IMG/VR virus record: IMGVR_UViG_3300030333_007198
Coordinates: 10,098 to 31,972 of that record
Strand: one strand, 5' to 3'
Length of the DNA stretch: 21,875 nt
Source of the DNA: a virus
The notes below the pieces were generated by a model. That model made no database searches and had not been told where the DNA came from. It was given only the letters and a program-made list of their open reading frames with translations. Shown in pieces: positions 1 to 9,207 of this stretch. Made by a program: the position numbers and the translations under genes. Numbering within the stretch: position 1 is the stretch's first letter; each line of letters begins with the position of its first letter.

Positions 1-110
1 CTGATTCATGCGATCCAACTACTGAATATGTAGGAGACTCTGGGCCCGGCACAAGTTATTTAGTATCTAATGGTTCAGATTATGTAATACAAAGAAAGGA
101 TGAGCAGTAA
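1..110 (+). CDS. C-terminal end of an unidentified tail-tip gene (partial)
   Basis: A reading frame open from the left edge (first full codon at base 3) ends at TAA 108-110. It encodes 35 residues, starting DSCDPTTEYVG and ending VIQRKDEQ. The stop shares its last base with the ATG of the J-like gene (TAATG), so the two genes are almost certainly translationally coupled. In lambda-type tails the genes before J are tail-tip assembly genes (L, K, I). This position makes a tip-assembly or tip-structural protein likely, but the fragment is too short to assign a family. The gene begins outside the window. Confidence 0.7.
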   Translation, partial: DSCDPTTEYVGDSGPGTSYLVSNGSDYVIQRKDEQ

Positions 111-3100
111 TGGGTAAAAAAGACCCTAGAATACCAAGAGCGCCAATATCTGATGAGGCAGGCGTTTACATTTCTGGATCAGGATTATTTAGCGCCGTTA
201 GTGAAATTATCGTCGCAGACTTAATTTCAGAGGGGGAAATAGAAGGTTTAGTTAGCGGCGAATATGTTTTTGAAGGGAAGGAAGGCGCGATAGGCTACAC
301 TACTGGCCAATTTGTACATTATACCGCTTTGGACTCTAGCGGCAATTGCTCCAAAGATTTAGGATTTCTCAGATCTGTTTATTGGAACGAAGTTCCTATA
401 GTGGACAAGGATGGATTTTATAATTTTGCAGAAGTTAATTTAAACTGGAATAAAGGCTTACCTCAAGGCGAAATGCCTGCGCTAAGCTCTAATTTACCCA
501 ATGAAGAAAACTCAAAAGGTAATACAGATTTTGAATTAAATGTTTTTAGAAACATTGGAGAAAGATTATTTGGCCCACAAATAGACTTGTCAAAACCAGA
601 GCTAACTCCCGGCTACAAAAGAAGCCAAATAACAGGAACTCCTAACAATGATTATGGTAAAGTTTTCGGCAAAGATAGTTTCGGCAGATTAAGTGATAAC
701 CCATCTAATCCTCCTACCCTACTAGGAGAAATTGATAGAAATGCAAAAATATATACTGTTCTAAATAAAGAATGTGTGGCGGTACAGGTAAATTTAAGAA
801 TTCCTAGACTCCTTGAAACTATAGTCGATGACCCTTTCGACAATGTCAACGTGCAACGAGCGGGCAAAAGAAGGCAGAGCTTTTTCGACAAAAAAGCCAA
901 ACATAAAGATGCTCAGCTAACATTCGGTAACGGAGACATAAGAGCTAGAAAAATTAGAGTACAGATATATACTAGGCCAATATACGACACAAGAAATATA
1001 ACTACGACTTCTAATATTGCTAATAGAGATCAGCTAGAGCAGGACTTGTATGTTCCTTGGAAGCCTGTGCCTGATATAGACCACACTATCTTTGGAAAAA
1101 TAGAAGAGCCTTACTTAAAAACGTTAGAAATAAATTTTAAACGTGGTGTTTGGAAAAACCAATTTCCAAGAGACAGCAAAAGATACAAATTCTTTCAAGG
1201 GTGGGAGATAAAAATCGTCAGACTTACTCCCGATTCTGTTCAAAGTTATTTAAAAAATCAGTCTTTTGTAGACTCTTTGGTTGAGATATACGACTCTGTA
1301 GTGAAATATCCTTACTGCGCTATGGTATACTCTAAATTCAGCGCAGAGTTCTTTAGTAGAATACCCTCTAGAGCCTACGAAACAAATCTTATAAAAGTTC
1401 AAATTCCAAATACCTATGACCCTATAATGAGGACTTATACCGAGCCTGATGGTTATTGGGACGGATGCTTCAAACCTTTTAAAGCTTGGACTAATAATCC
1501 AGCTTGGTGTTTTTATGATTTAATTTCAAACAATAGATATGGATTAGGAGAGTATATAGATGCCAGCGCCCTTGATAAATGGTCGTTGTATGAAATAGCT
1601 AAATATTGCGACGTCTTAGTCCCTGATGGGAGGGGAGGCCTCGAACCTAGGTTCACTCTAAATCACATAATTGTATCCAGAGAAGAGGCGTTTAAAGTTG
1701 TTAATGATTTAGCATCTGCCTTTAGAGCTTTAGTTTATTTTGCTAATGGCAGCATATATGTTTCTCAGGATAGACCTAAGCAAATAATTTATTTGTTTAA
1801 TAACTCAAACGTCGTAGATGGAGCGTTTTCTTATTCGTCTTCTTCAAAAAAAGCTAGGCACACTGTAGCTATAGTAAGGTATAATGATAAAAATAATTTG
1901 TATCAGCCAGCTATCTGTTATACAGAAGACCAGCTTGGGATACAAAGATACGGAATTAGAGAAATAGAAACGAGCGCAATAGGATGTACTAGTGAAGGAC
2001 AAGCAAAAAGATTTGGAGAATGGATATTAAAGAGCGAATTGCTGCAAACTGAAACTATTAATTTTACGGCGGGAACGGAAGGAGCTTATATTAGGCCGGG
2101 GGATGTCGTAGGAGTTTACGATCAATTTAGAAGCGATAGAAAATTGGCGGGCAGAACCGTAAAGGTACAAGAAGAAACTTCTGGCTTCGCCCCTTCTGGT
2201 GCATTTGACAATTACGAAAGAACCAACGAATTAGGAGAATTTCCTATAACAGGCAATGGCATTATAATTGATCAACCATTAAACTTTACCCCTGATAGAG
2301 AATACAAACTTTCTATTTTAACTCCAACTAATTACCTTAACCCTGTTCAAATAACTGGCTCTGACTGTGTTGAGACTATACAAACAACCACAGAAGAAAA
2401 AGACTCTTTCGTGACCAAAGAAGTTATGGTCAAAGTTAGCTCGGAAGAAGTTACTGAAGCTATACAATTTAATAAACTAAATCCGGGAGCGGGCAAATTT
2501 TTAAACGATCCTATAAGAGTTAGCGACGACAGGAAACAACTATCTTTCTATGATGGCACAGGAGACGGGGGAAATGCCTCGACTTTTACAATTACTTCAG
2601 GTAATGCAAGGTTTAGCTCTGACGGCAAAAGTATTATAGGAACAGGTCAAGTAACTATAAAATATGTTTGGGATGACGATGCTTTTAATGTCGGTCGTAA
2701 AGCTTTGGAGTCAATTACTATAAAAAACGTAACTTGGATACAAACAGACAGTGAAACGGGAACCGATCTAGGGATAACCTTAGTCCTGAGCGAAACAACC
2801 TCTAATTTATTTCCAGAGACCACTGAAATAATAGAACCTTTGGACGGCGACTCTACTGATGACAGCATTTTTACTACAGAGAGAACCTTTGACGTCACAA
2901 GTGAAAAAGCTCAATACTCTTTTAGTTTAGATAGCTACCTGCAAAACTCAACAAATAGTTCAGCGAGTCAACAGGCAGGATTTCCAAAGAGAGTAGTTAT
3001 TGAAGATGGAGACGGAAACGTGTTAGCTCAGTCTAAATATATAGGAGCTAAGTCTATAACCGCTCTTCAAATGGGCGGAGTTAGAGCCAGAGACTATAAT

Positions 3101-6100
3101 ACGCTTCAACAAGAAAAATCTAACTACGCATTTGTTCACGGGCAAAAAGTTTTTCTCCCGAAAGCCAAGTATCTTTTTTCTAGCAATAGAAGAAATGGAG
3201 ACTTATTTAATTGCTTAGATCATTACAGCACTGACTCTGGCGTATCGGCAGCCACTAAAACTTTAGCTTTAGAAGAAATAGCTTATTTAGATTTGCAAGA
3301 AACTCCTTCTAGTTACCAGTCTGAAGATGTTCAAGATGATGGGTCTTTAGAAAACTTTAATAAAATATCAAAAAACTTAGAATTAGTGGACAAAAAAAGA
3401 GCTATATCCTTGAACTTTGAGAAGCCAAAAGATGTGACCACTTTAAAGATAAAAGTAATTCACCCAATTACTGCATTTGCTGCAAGTGATGAGCTAGCAT
3501 CTTCATTTTCAGCTAATCCAGACACTCCTTTTGGTGTTCCGGGTTATTACACGGCTCCAGCCGATCGACCAAGTACCTATAAAGATAGATTTAGATTTGT
3601 ACATCTAAAAAAGACTCATGTTTACGAGACTGTAACAGAAAAAGTTACGGAAACAAAAGTCACAGAAACTATTTCAAATAATTCAACTAATACAGACAAA
3701 TCATTGACTTCGGCTGACTATCCCGAAATTAGAAAAAGTCAGGTGCAAACTGTATATTTCAGCGGTTTTCAAGCAATACCTTTCACTGGTAATTATAATT
3801 CTGATTTTTCCGTAGGAGGCAGTGGAATTTTAACTAAAATATTATTAGACCGCCCAACACAATTAGCTCAAGGTAAAACTAATTATTTAAATTTTACTGA
3901 TTATTGCATTACTGGATATGATAATTCTTCTGTAGTAGGAGATTTAATGAAGGGCGGGTCCACAGGCGCTTACAGCTCGACTTATTCTAATGTGAACGGG
4001 TCTAATTTAGTATGGACTATTGAGCCGAGGTACAAAGACAAGACTGTCAATAGAAATTATACAATGGACCCTGAACTTGCTTCTGGGGAAATGTCTACCT
4101 ACAAAGTAATTAATATAGAAGAAGAAGACCATAAGTATAAGATTTCTGCGTTGGAATCTAATAATGCCGTATATAGCCAAGACTGGTCCCTAGTTGGTTA
4201 CGGAGGGGTGCCCGGCGGACCGGCAGAAAATATTAGAGTGGACGAACAAGACACTGGAGGTGATAGCAAAACTCCAAGCAAAAACACTCCGGACTTTGAG
4301 TATAATCCAAGTGACGAAGGCGCTTGTTGTGTCTCTATAGGAAATATTAAAACTTGTTATAGTAACTTAAAAAGATCTGAATGCGATGAGCTAAAAGGAG
4401 AGTTCTTTAAAGACGAAAGTTGTGTTGATATAAAAAACAGAGGAGAATGTACTAGCGACGAAGAGGTTACTGAACCAGATCCGGATCCTACTCCTGACGC
4501 TCAAGAAAGATTTATGAGCCTTCAGTATAAGATTGCTTTAGATATGTCTGATTTCAGTCCATCTCAAGGATTAGAAGACAATATCGCCCAATACTATAAG
4601 ATAAAACTCTTAAAAGACTCTGATGTATTTGGAGAAGCTACTGATCAGGCTTTAGAATATTATCAGTCATTAGAAGGAATGCCGTCTATAGCTTCGTATG
4701 AGGATAAAACTGATACGTATGGAGAGTTCTATCTAAAAACAGAAAAATTGTTTTTCCCTAACACATCTGATGCACTTGCAGGAATTAACTGCATGGGCCT
4801 TATCGACGACTATTGTGAATATTCAGAAGATTATATAAAATCAAAAGGATTTCATGTTGTAGAGAAGGTTATGCCGGTTGTCTCTGATAATATAAGTTGG
4901 GACAAAACAACCACCTGCAATGACCCTAAAGAGAATACTCAGATAGCTCATTTTTATAACAAGGAATATTCTGCCGCGAATATTAAATCCGGTAAAATAT
5001 ACTGGGTTGCTCCTCCAAATGAAAAATACAAAGTCTTGATACAACATTCTTTGTATACTTTTCCTGAATTTTTGAGAGATGACGATGGGAAACCTATTTC
5101 TATAGAAGAAAAGCATCGCGCTACAAAAGACATAAGAGACATAGCTTTTGAGAATCTTACCAACAACACAACTTCTCTTGAAGACGAGACGATAAAAGCG
5201 TACAAAGAAGGCTGTTTATGTGATGCTGACAATAGCCAAAAACCATTTGCTGATATAAACTTAGATTATATAGATGGAATAGTAGATAAATCTATATCAA
5301 CTAAAAAAATTGTCAAAAGTTATGCTGATTTCGGGAAATTAAATTTTTGCGATAGAACTAACTATGAGACTTTTGATTTTACTATCTTTCCAAAAACTAC
5401 ATTTAAAAGTGAAGTACAATACAAAAATGTCTTGGAAAAAGGAGAAGATAATCTGAGGGAGTATATATATCCGGGTCAATACGCTGTATTTACAGTTACT
5501 GTCTCGCCAGAATTTGATTTAGATACGGGCGGCGACAGACTAGACTGTCACGACCAAGAAGGATATAGATTTACTTTTGCTTTTAATTTAAGAGACGAGC
5601 CTAGCGTTACAAACTCTACAACCTGCAATCTTACGCCAATATTTAGCGCGGACGACCCTAGTGACTCAAATGGATTTACAACTTCGAATGCCCCTAAGCT
5701 GTTCGACACTCCGAAAAATATACAATCTCAATTTTTTGTAGAAAACGTAGATGTAGAAAAAGGAATATCCGCAAGCTCTTATATCCCAGTTCAGTACCCC
5801 GGGAAAATTTATGTAACTCAAGATGAAAATGGAGCTTCGGTATCTGATAATAGAACAGAGTGTTTGTATGTTGGAGGCTTTAGTAACTTAGATGATGACA
5901 AAAAATATGAGATAAAAGATACCACGCCTCATCAAAATCAAAACGCTAGAGGGATAGACACAAACCCAGATGGGTCGTCTAAACTTAACCCGAAATTTAC
6001 ATTTGGGTCAAATATGACAGCAACTTCCGAAGGTCTAACTATGTCTTCTAGCTATTTGGCGGCAAGTGAATGTCTTGAGACTAACTTTATTGAAAAATCC

Positions 6101-6298
6101 GATGGGACTGTAGAAAAAAATATTCACATACTTTTAGGCCCGTCTTTTCGTCATACACAAATAGCAGACAATTCAAGCAGTCTATTCTTTGACGGTAATA
6201 TAGAAACGGATTTTAGATCAGATGGACCCGATGGTGAACCTCCGGTGAAAAAGACGATAGCGAAAACGCCTATACACGAACTTTTTGCCCGTGATTAA
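110..6298 (+). CDS. Lambda J-like tail tip attachment / central hub protein, greatly enlarged
   Basis: This 2062-residue protein is the central tail-tip protein that closes the tail tube and normally contacts the host receptor. The N terminus has the J-family motif SEGEIEGL (residues 40-47). The conserved hub follows: YWDGCFKP (about 449-456), AWCFYDLISNNRYGLG (about 466-481), DKWSLYEIAKYC, VPDGRGGLEPR, and GCTSEGQAKRFGEWILKSEL (from 625) with PGDVVGVYD (to about 672). These match lambda J closely by eye. The last hub strand, YKISALE, appears only at 1343-1349, so about 570 residues are inserted relative to lambda J. A six-cysteine module (1406-1447) and an acidic Pro-rich linker then lead to about 600 unrecognised residues that probably replace the host-recognition part. 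The start is supported by AAAGGA about 9 bases upstream and by TAATG overlap with the previous gene. J-like identity is firm; receptor function of the C terminus is inferred. Confidence 0.93.
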   Translation: MGKKDPRIPRAPISDEAGVYISGSGLFSAVSEIIVADLISEGEIEGLVSGEYVFEGKEGAIGYTTGQFVHYTALDSSGNCSKDLGFLRSVYWNEVPIVDKDGFYNFAEVNLNWNKGLPQGEMPALSSNLPNEENSKGNTDFELNVFRNIGERLFGPQIDLSKPELTPGYKRSQITGTPNNDYGKVFGKDSFGRLSDNPSNPPTLLGEIDRNAKIYTVLNKECVAVQVNLRIPRLLETIVDDPFDNVNVQRAGKRRQSFFDKKAKHKDAQLTFGNGDIRARKIRVQIYTRPIYDTRNITTTSNIANRDQLEQDLYVPWKPVPDIDHTIFGKIEEPYLKTLEINFKRGVWKNQFPRDSKRYKFFQGWEIKIVRLTPDSVQSYLKNQSFVDSLVEIYDSVVKYPYCAMVYSKFSAEFFSRIPSRAYETNLIKVQIPNTYDPIMRTYTEPDGYWDGCFKPFKAWTNNPAWCFYDLISNNRYGLGEYIDASALDKWSLYEIAKYCDVLVPDGRGGLEPRFTLNHIIVSREEAFKVVNDLASAFRALVYFANGSIYVSQDRPKQIIYLFNNSNVVDGAFSYSSSSKKARHTVAIVRYNDKNNLYQPAICYTEDQLGIQRYGIREIETSAIGCTSEGQAKRFGEWILKSELLQTETINFTAGTEGAYIRPGDVVGVYDQFRSDRKLAGRTVKVQEETSGFAPSGAFDNYERTNELGEFPITGNGIIIDQPLNFTPDREYKLSILTPTNYLNPVQITGSDCVETIQTTTEEKDSFVTKEVMVKVSSEEVTEAIQFNKLNPGAGKFLNDPIRVSDDRKQLSFYDGTGDGGNASTFTITSGNARFSSDGKSIIGTGQVTIKYVWDDDAFNVGRKALESITIKNVTWIQTDSETGTDLGITLVLSETTSNLFPETTEIIEPLDGDSTDDSIFTTERTFDVTSEKAQYSFSLDSYLQNSTNSSASQQAGFPKRVVIEDGDGNVLAQSKYIGAKSITALQMGGVRARDYNTLQQEKSNYAFVHGQKVFLPKAKYLFSSNRRNGDLFNCLDHYSTDSGVSAATKTLALEEIAYLDLQETPSSYQSEDVQDDGSLENFNKISKNLELVDKKRAISLNFEKPKDVTTLKIKVIHPITAFAASDELASSFSANPDTPFGVPGYYTAPADRPSTYKDRFRFVHLKKTHVYETVTEKVTETKVTETISNNSTNTDKSLTSADYPEIRKSQVQTVYFSGFQAIPFTGNYNSDFSVGGSGILTKILLDRPTQLAQGKTNYLNFTDYCITGYDNSSVVGDLMKGGSTGAYSSTYSNVNGSNLVWTIEPRYKDKTVNRNYTMDPELASGEMSTYKVINIEEEDHKYKISALESNNAVYSQDWSLVGYGGVPGGPAENIRVDEQDTGGDSKTPSKNTPDFEYNPSDEGACCVSIGNIKTCYSNLKRSECDELKGEFFKDESCVDIKNRGECTSDEEVTEPDPDPTPDAQERFMSLQYKIALDMSDFSPSQGLEDNIAQYYKIKLLKDSDVFGEATDQALEYYQSLEGMPSIASYEDKTDTYGEFYLKTEKLFFPNTSDALAGINCMGLIDDYCEYSEDYIKSKGFHVVEKVMPVVSDNISWDKTTTCNDPKENTQIAHFYNKEYSAANIKSGKIYWVAPPNEKYKVLIQHSLYTFPEFLRDDDGKPISIEEKHRATKDIRDIAFENLTNNTTSLEDETIKAYKEGCLCDADNSQKPFADINLDYIDGIVDKSISTKKIVKSYADFGKLNFCDRTNYETFDFTIFPKTTFKSEVQYKNVLEKGEDNLREYIYPGQYAVFTVTVSPEFDLDTGGDRLDCHDQEGYRFTFAFNLRDEPSVTNSTTCNLTPIFSADDPSDSNGFTTSNAPKLFDTPKNIQSQFFVENVDVEKGISASSYIPVQYPGKIYVTQDENGASVSDNRTECLYVGGFSNLDDDKKYEIKDTTPHQNQNARGIDTNPDGSSKLNPKFTFGSNMTATSEGLTMSSSYLAASECLETNFIEKSDGTVEKNIHILLGPSFRHTQIADNSSSLFFDGNIETDFRSDGPDGEPPVKKTIAKTPIHELFARD
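4319..4450 (+). other. Six-cysteine module within the J-like protein
   Basis: Residues 1404-1447 of the J-like protein begin GACC and contain six cysteines (1406, 1407, 1416, 1425, 1438, 1447). They are followed by an acidic, Pro-rich linker (EEVTEPDPDPTPDAQE). The layout resembles the small GACC-type Cys-rich modules I recall from secreted bacterial proteins and some phage tail proteins. It marks the boundary between the conserved hub and the unrecognised C-terminal third. Disulfide bonding or metal binding is possible, and the sequence alone does not decide between them. Confidence 0.55.
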
Positions 6299-6327
6299 TA
6301 CACAAATCAGAATCATAAGTATAAAAA

Positions 6328-8346
6328 ATGGCTAAGAAAATAAATATATACTGGGACTCTTTTAATGGCGTAAATGACGACCTTGATTATATTGAGTATC
6401 AAGAATTTATTATTTTGGTAAAGTATAATTCGAGGTTTGCCTCTTCTACTTTTCAATCTCAAAAACAAGAAGCGGATGAAAACGATATAGATGAATCTTA
6501 TTTTACTGTAGACGGCAGAGATTATTTAGAGAGTTCTCCTAATGACGCAAATGTAAAACTTAAAAAATTTCAAACCTATAAACTAACTTATCTCGCGGAA
6601 AAAGCTGGCCAATACTATTTTTCTATTTGGGCCGTACTAGACGGCAAATATTATGGGCCCGCCTTATATCCTACAGCAGAAGAAATATCTCAAGGTAATG
6701 TAATAAATGTAGACGAAGATACTAATTTAATAAACATAGAAGAGACTATAAATATATATGGCCTTACTTCTACTTTTTTAAACAAAGAAGGAGTCGATGG
6801 TTCACCGGGCAGTAAAAGCTTGGGAGAAGGATTGACTGTGGCGGAATTATTAGATCAGCCTAGTCCCGGTTTTAAATATAGAGCTTCCGCGGCACTTTCT
6901 TCTAGTCCCGAAACTTCTTTTAAAGGTAAAGCAAGAGCAACTATAAGAGAACCAAGCTCTAATAATACGCCAAGCCCGAACATATACTATGAACTCTACG
7001 ACTTGGATATAGAGAATGCAAACTTTGTTTTCCCTCAAGTTCTAAACTCATTAGAGGCAGTGGATCAAATAGAAGAAGGAGAGACGTACTATCACGCTGA
7101 TGGTTCTCAAGGATCTAGGCCTTATGTTATAACTAATAATATAAAAGCAGAGCAAATTCCCCTCAGGCATTTTGATGTAGTTGTAGAAGGGTACAATACC
7201 GATACTCTTAAAACTAGTGCTGGAAATAAGCTGCACGATAACACAATAAATTTAAATCAAGAGAAAAGTTTTTCGGACGGAGGCTACGACATTTTAGAAG
7301 TTAAACTGTTAGAGCCTAGCGGCCTGCTTTTCTTAAATGAATATTCTGATAGAGATGGCTTTGTGAGCCCTCAAGAAGCCTTTGACAAAAATATACCTTA
7401 TATCATAGAGCCAAGATTAACAGACGAAGGCAATATTGACCTTACTTTTATTAAAAGCTTTAATTCCTCTACAGAAACCTCTATAAAGCCTCTATCAGAG
7501 ATAGAAGCTGAATATATAGAACCCTTGATGGGAGTTGTTATTTACTACTCTGACACTCCGTTCTCGATAAATAAAGAAGAGATATCTTTAGATGGAGGAA
7601 CTAAACAAGTTGTAACTGTAAGCGAGCAGAAAGTTACTGTGAATAGAACTTTTGTTCTTGAAGATGATTTTGAGCAAAACAGTGAAAATATTTTTACAAT
7701 TCCCGTTCCTTCTGTTTTCTCTTCAAAATCTCTAAAACAGAGCAATGTAATTATTGCAGGATTTGACGAGCTAATCTATCAAAAGCATTTCTCTGAAGAT
7801 GGAGCTCCTATAGTTAGAGAAGTAAATGGTAAGTCTGTAGAAACTATTTTGGGAGAAAAAAATCTTTCATTTAGCAAAATGGCTCCGCCTATAAATACTT
7901 TTTCGAATTATCAAAAATCCGAAGTTAAGGACACTGGGCTTACTACTTCATCTATTTTAATGTACAAAAAGTCCCCTGTAGATGAAGGCTTTAAATCTCA
8001 GGCTTTTAGAGCTTTTGCCTATATAAAATACAATAGCAAGGAAAGTATTCAGGTCGAACAAAGCAGTAATCTACAAGAAATATTCAATGATAATTTATAT
8101 AAAATACATATTCCTTTCAAAGATAAATTAAATTATATTCCTATCATAATACCTTATTTATCAGTTAGCGAAACCGAGACCGAGGTTCTTGAGGCTTTGC
8201 CTCCTGACACCAGACACAGACAAAGAGTTAGACTGGTCTCTATAACTACAGAAAAAGCTATTCTGGAAGTTACTGAAGAAGGGGGACAGGGCAGTCCGAA
8301 TCCTAGACCGATGAAAATTTTTGTTGGTTTTTTGGCTATTACATGA
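6328..8346 (+). CDS. Probable tail tip or fibre structural protein (672 aa), Fn3-like N terminus
   Basis: The gene starts 29 bases after the J-like stop on the same strand, so it is probably co-transcribed. The first ~120 residues (KINIYWDSFNGV, then KAGQYYFSIWAVLDGKYYGP) have the look of a fibronectin type III domain: a strand with a conserved Trp early and a Tyr-Tyr-hydrophobic strand before a G/P-rich end. Such domains commonly follow the hub in J proteins, so this may be a split-off tip domain. The rest is beta-rich with acidic loops, a short GSPGSKSLGEG linker near residue 155, and no catalytic motif that I recognise. No signal peptide or membrane segment is visible. The ATG lacks a clear Shine-Dalgarno sequence; the leader is A-rich. 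Virion role is inferred from position and composition. It could also be a baseplate-associated or adhesin accessory protein. Confidence 0.6.
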   Translation: MAKKINIYWDSFNGVNDDLDYIEYQEFIILVKYNSRFASSTFQSQKQEADENDIDESYFTVDGRDYLESSPNDANVKLKKFQTYKLTYLAEKAGQYYFSIWAVLDGKYYGPALYPTAEEISQGNVINVDEDTNLINIEETINIYGLTSTFLNKEGVDGSPGSKSLGEGLTVAELLDQPSPGFKYRASAALSSSPETSFKGKARATIREPSSNNTPSPNIYYELYDLDIENANFVFPQVLNSLEAVDQIEEGETYYHADGSQGSRPYVITNNIKAEQIPLRHFDVVVEGYNTDTLKTSAGNKLHDNTINLNQEKSFSDGGYDILEVKLLEPSGLLFLNEYSDRDGFVSPQEAFDKNIPYIIEPRLTDEGNIDLTFIKSFNSSTETSIKPLSEIEAEYIEPLMGVVIYYSDTPFSINKEEISLDGGTKQVVTVSEQKVTVNRTFVLEDDFEQNSENIFTIPVPSVFSSKSLKQSNVIIAGFDELIYQKHFSEDGAPIVREVNGKSVETILGEKNLSFSKMAPPINTFSNYQKSEVKDTGLTTSSILMYKKSPVDEGFKSQAFRAFAYIKYNSKESIQVEQSSNLQEIFNDNLYKIHIPFKDKLNYIPIIIPYLSVSETETEVLEALPPDTRHRQRVRLVSITTEKAILEVTEEGGQGSPNPRPMKIFVGFLAIT

Positions 8347-8358
8347 TAAAATAAGTTA

Positions 8359-9207
8359 ATGAAATTAATTAATTTCTGTGCGTCTATAAATAAAAATTCT
8401 GATGAGCTAATATGCCAATCAGACAAAGACTTTCTTAGCATAGACGAATCTTTCACTGTCAGGATAGAAGATGAGTTTTACGGTATTAGAAAAATAGATA
8501 AAAAAGAAGTCTGGTTTGATTTTAAAAATTCTGAAATGGATGGGTCTAGATATTTAATTATAAATGAACTAGAAGAGAACCAATTCTATCCTAGAGATTA
8601 TGTAGAAATTTATTTCAGTGAATATCAAGCGCAAAAATATGGCATGGTGATAGATGGCGGGAAAGGATATGAGAAAGGGCAAACTATAGTATTTGCGGGT
8701 TATGGAGGTGTGTGCAACTTTAAGATAGCTAAAGTCGGAGATCAAGGAGAAGTTCTGTCGTTGTCTATAGAAAATGTCGATAATTTCCTTTGCTCGGGAC
8801 ATAGGGAAATTTTGGTAGAAGGAGGAGGCGGCGAAGGCTTAAAAGTAATTGTAGAATTCTTAGATACTAAGAAAAAAACTATGGTGACTAAAGAAATCAG
8901 AAGCACTTTTTTCTCCAAGGGGAACAGCTATTTAGACTTTGAGTATCCAATCGAACAAGACATTGATAATGGTCAAATAAAAATTTACAGATCATCAATT
9001 ACTTTAGACAAAAAGAATTTAAATGAGCTGCCTAGTCAAGTAGTTTGTATCGCGGAAAAAATAAACTATACGCCAAAACTCAAAATACCTATTGTAGAAA
9101 GAGGCACCTTGAACGCCTACAGAGTATACAATGAAGGCGCGACTATTATAGAAGATAAATTTATGGAGCTCGAAAAAAGAATTATAGATTTAGAATCTAA
9201 ACTCTAA
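8359..9207 (+). CDS. Probable virion protein with Gly-rich beta module and C-terminal coiled coil (282 aa)
   Basis: This is the last gene of the plus-strand operon, 12 bases after the previous stop. Residues about 94-170 (GGKGYEKGQTIVFAGYGG, then GEVLSLSIENVDNF and EGGGGEGLKV) follow the GxGYxxGD / GxV..v.v / GGGGxGA pattern of beta-stranded modules seen repeatedly in phage fibre and structural proteins. The last 22 residues (KFMELEKRIIDLESKL) form a short amphipathic heptad helix, consistent with oligomerisation. I infer a tail-tip or fibre-associated structural protein. The exact function is not recognisable. Its TAA stop (9205-9207) overlaps the stop of the convergent tape measure gene. 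No clear ribosome binding site precedes the ATG. Confidence 0.6.
   Translation: MKLINFCASINKNSDELICQSDKDFLSIDESFTVRIEDEFYGIRKIDKKEVWFDFKNSEMDGSRYLIINELEENQFYPRDYVEIYFSEYQAQKYGMVIDGGKGYEKGQTIVFAGYGGVCNFKIAKVGDQGEVLSLSIENVDNFLCSGHREILVEGGGGEGLKVIVEFLDTKKKTMVTKEIRSTFFSKGNSYLDFEYPIEQDIDNGQIKIYRSSITLDKKNLNELPSQVVCIAEKINYTPKLKIPIVERGTLNAYRVYNEGATIIEDKFMELEKRIIDLESKL
9204..9207. other. Overlapping stop codons of the convergent tail operons
   Basis: The four bases CTAA hold both stops: TAA on the plus strand at 9205-9207, and TAG on the minus strand read from 9206 to 9204. The two tail operons therefore meet with no intergenic DNA. No GC-rich hairpin with a T-run is visible at the junction, so each transcript probably runs into the coding region of the other. 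Confidence 0.9.

Noticed and set aside
3632-3670. VTE tandem repeat in the J-like gene as a DNA-level repeat
   Set aside because: The units VTEK, VTET, VTET use different codons, so it is a short protein-level pattern and not a recent expansion.
8154-8456. A 100-codon minus-strand frame spanning the junction of two plus-strand genes
   Set aside because: It lies antisense to two supported genes, has no ribosome binding site and has a low-complexity shadow-type sequence.
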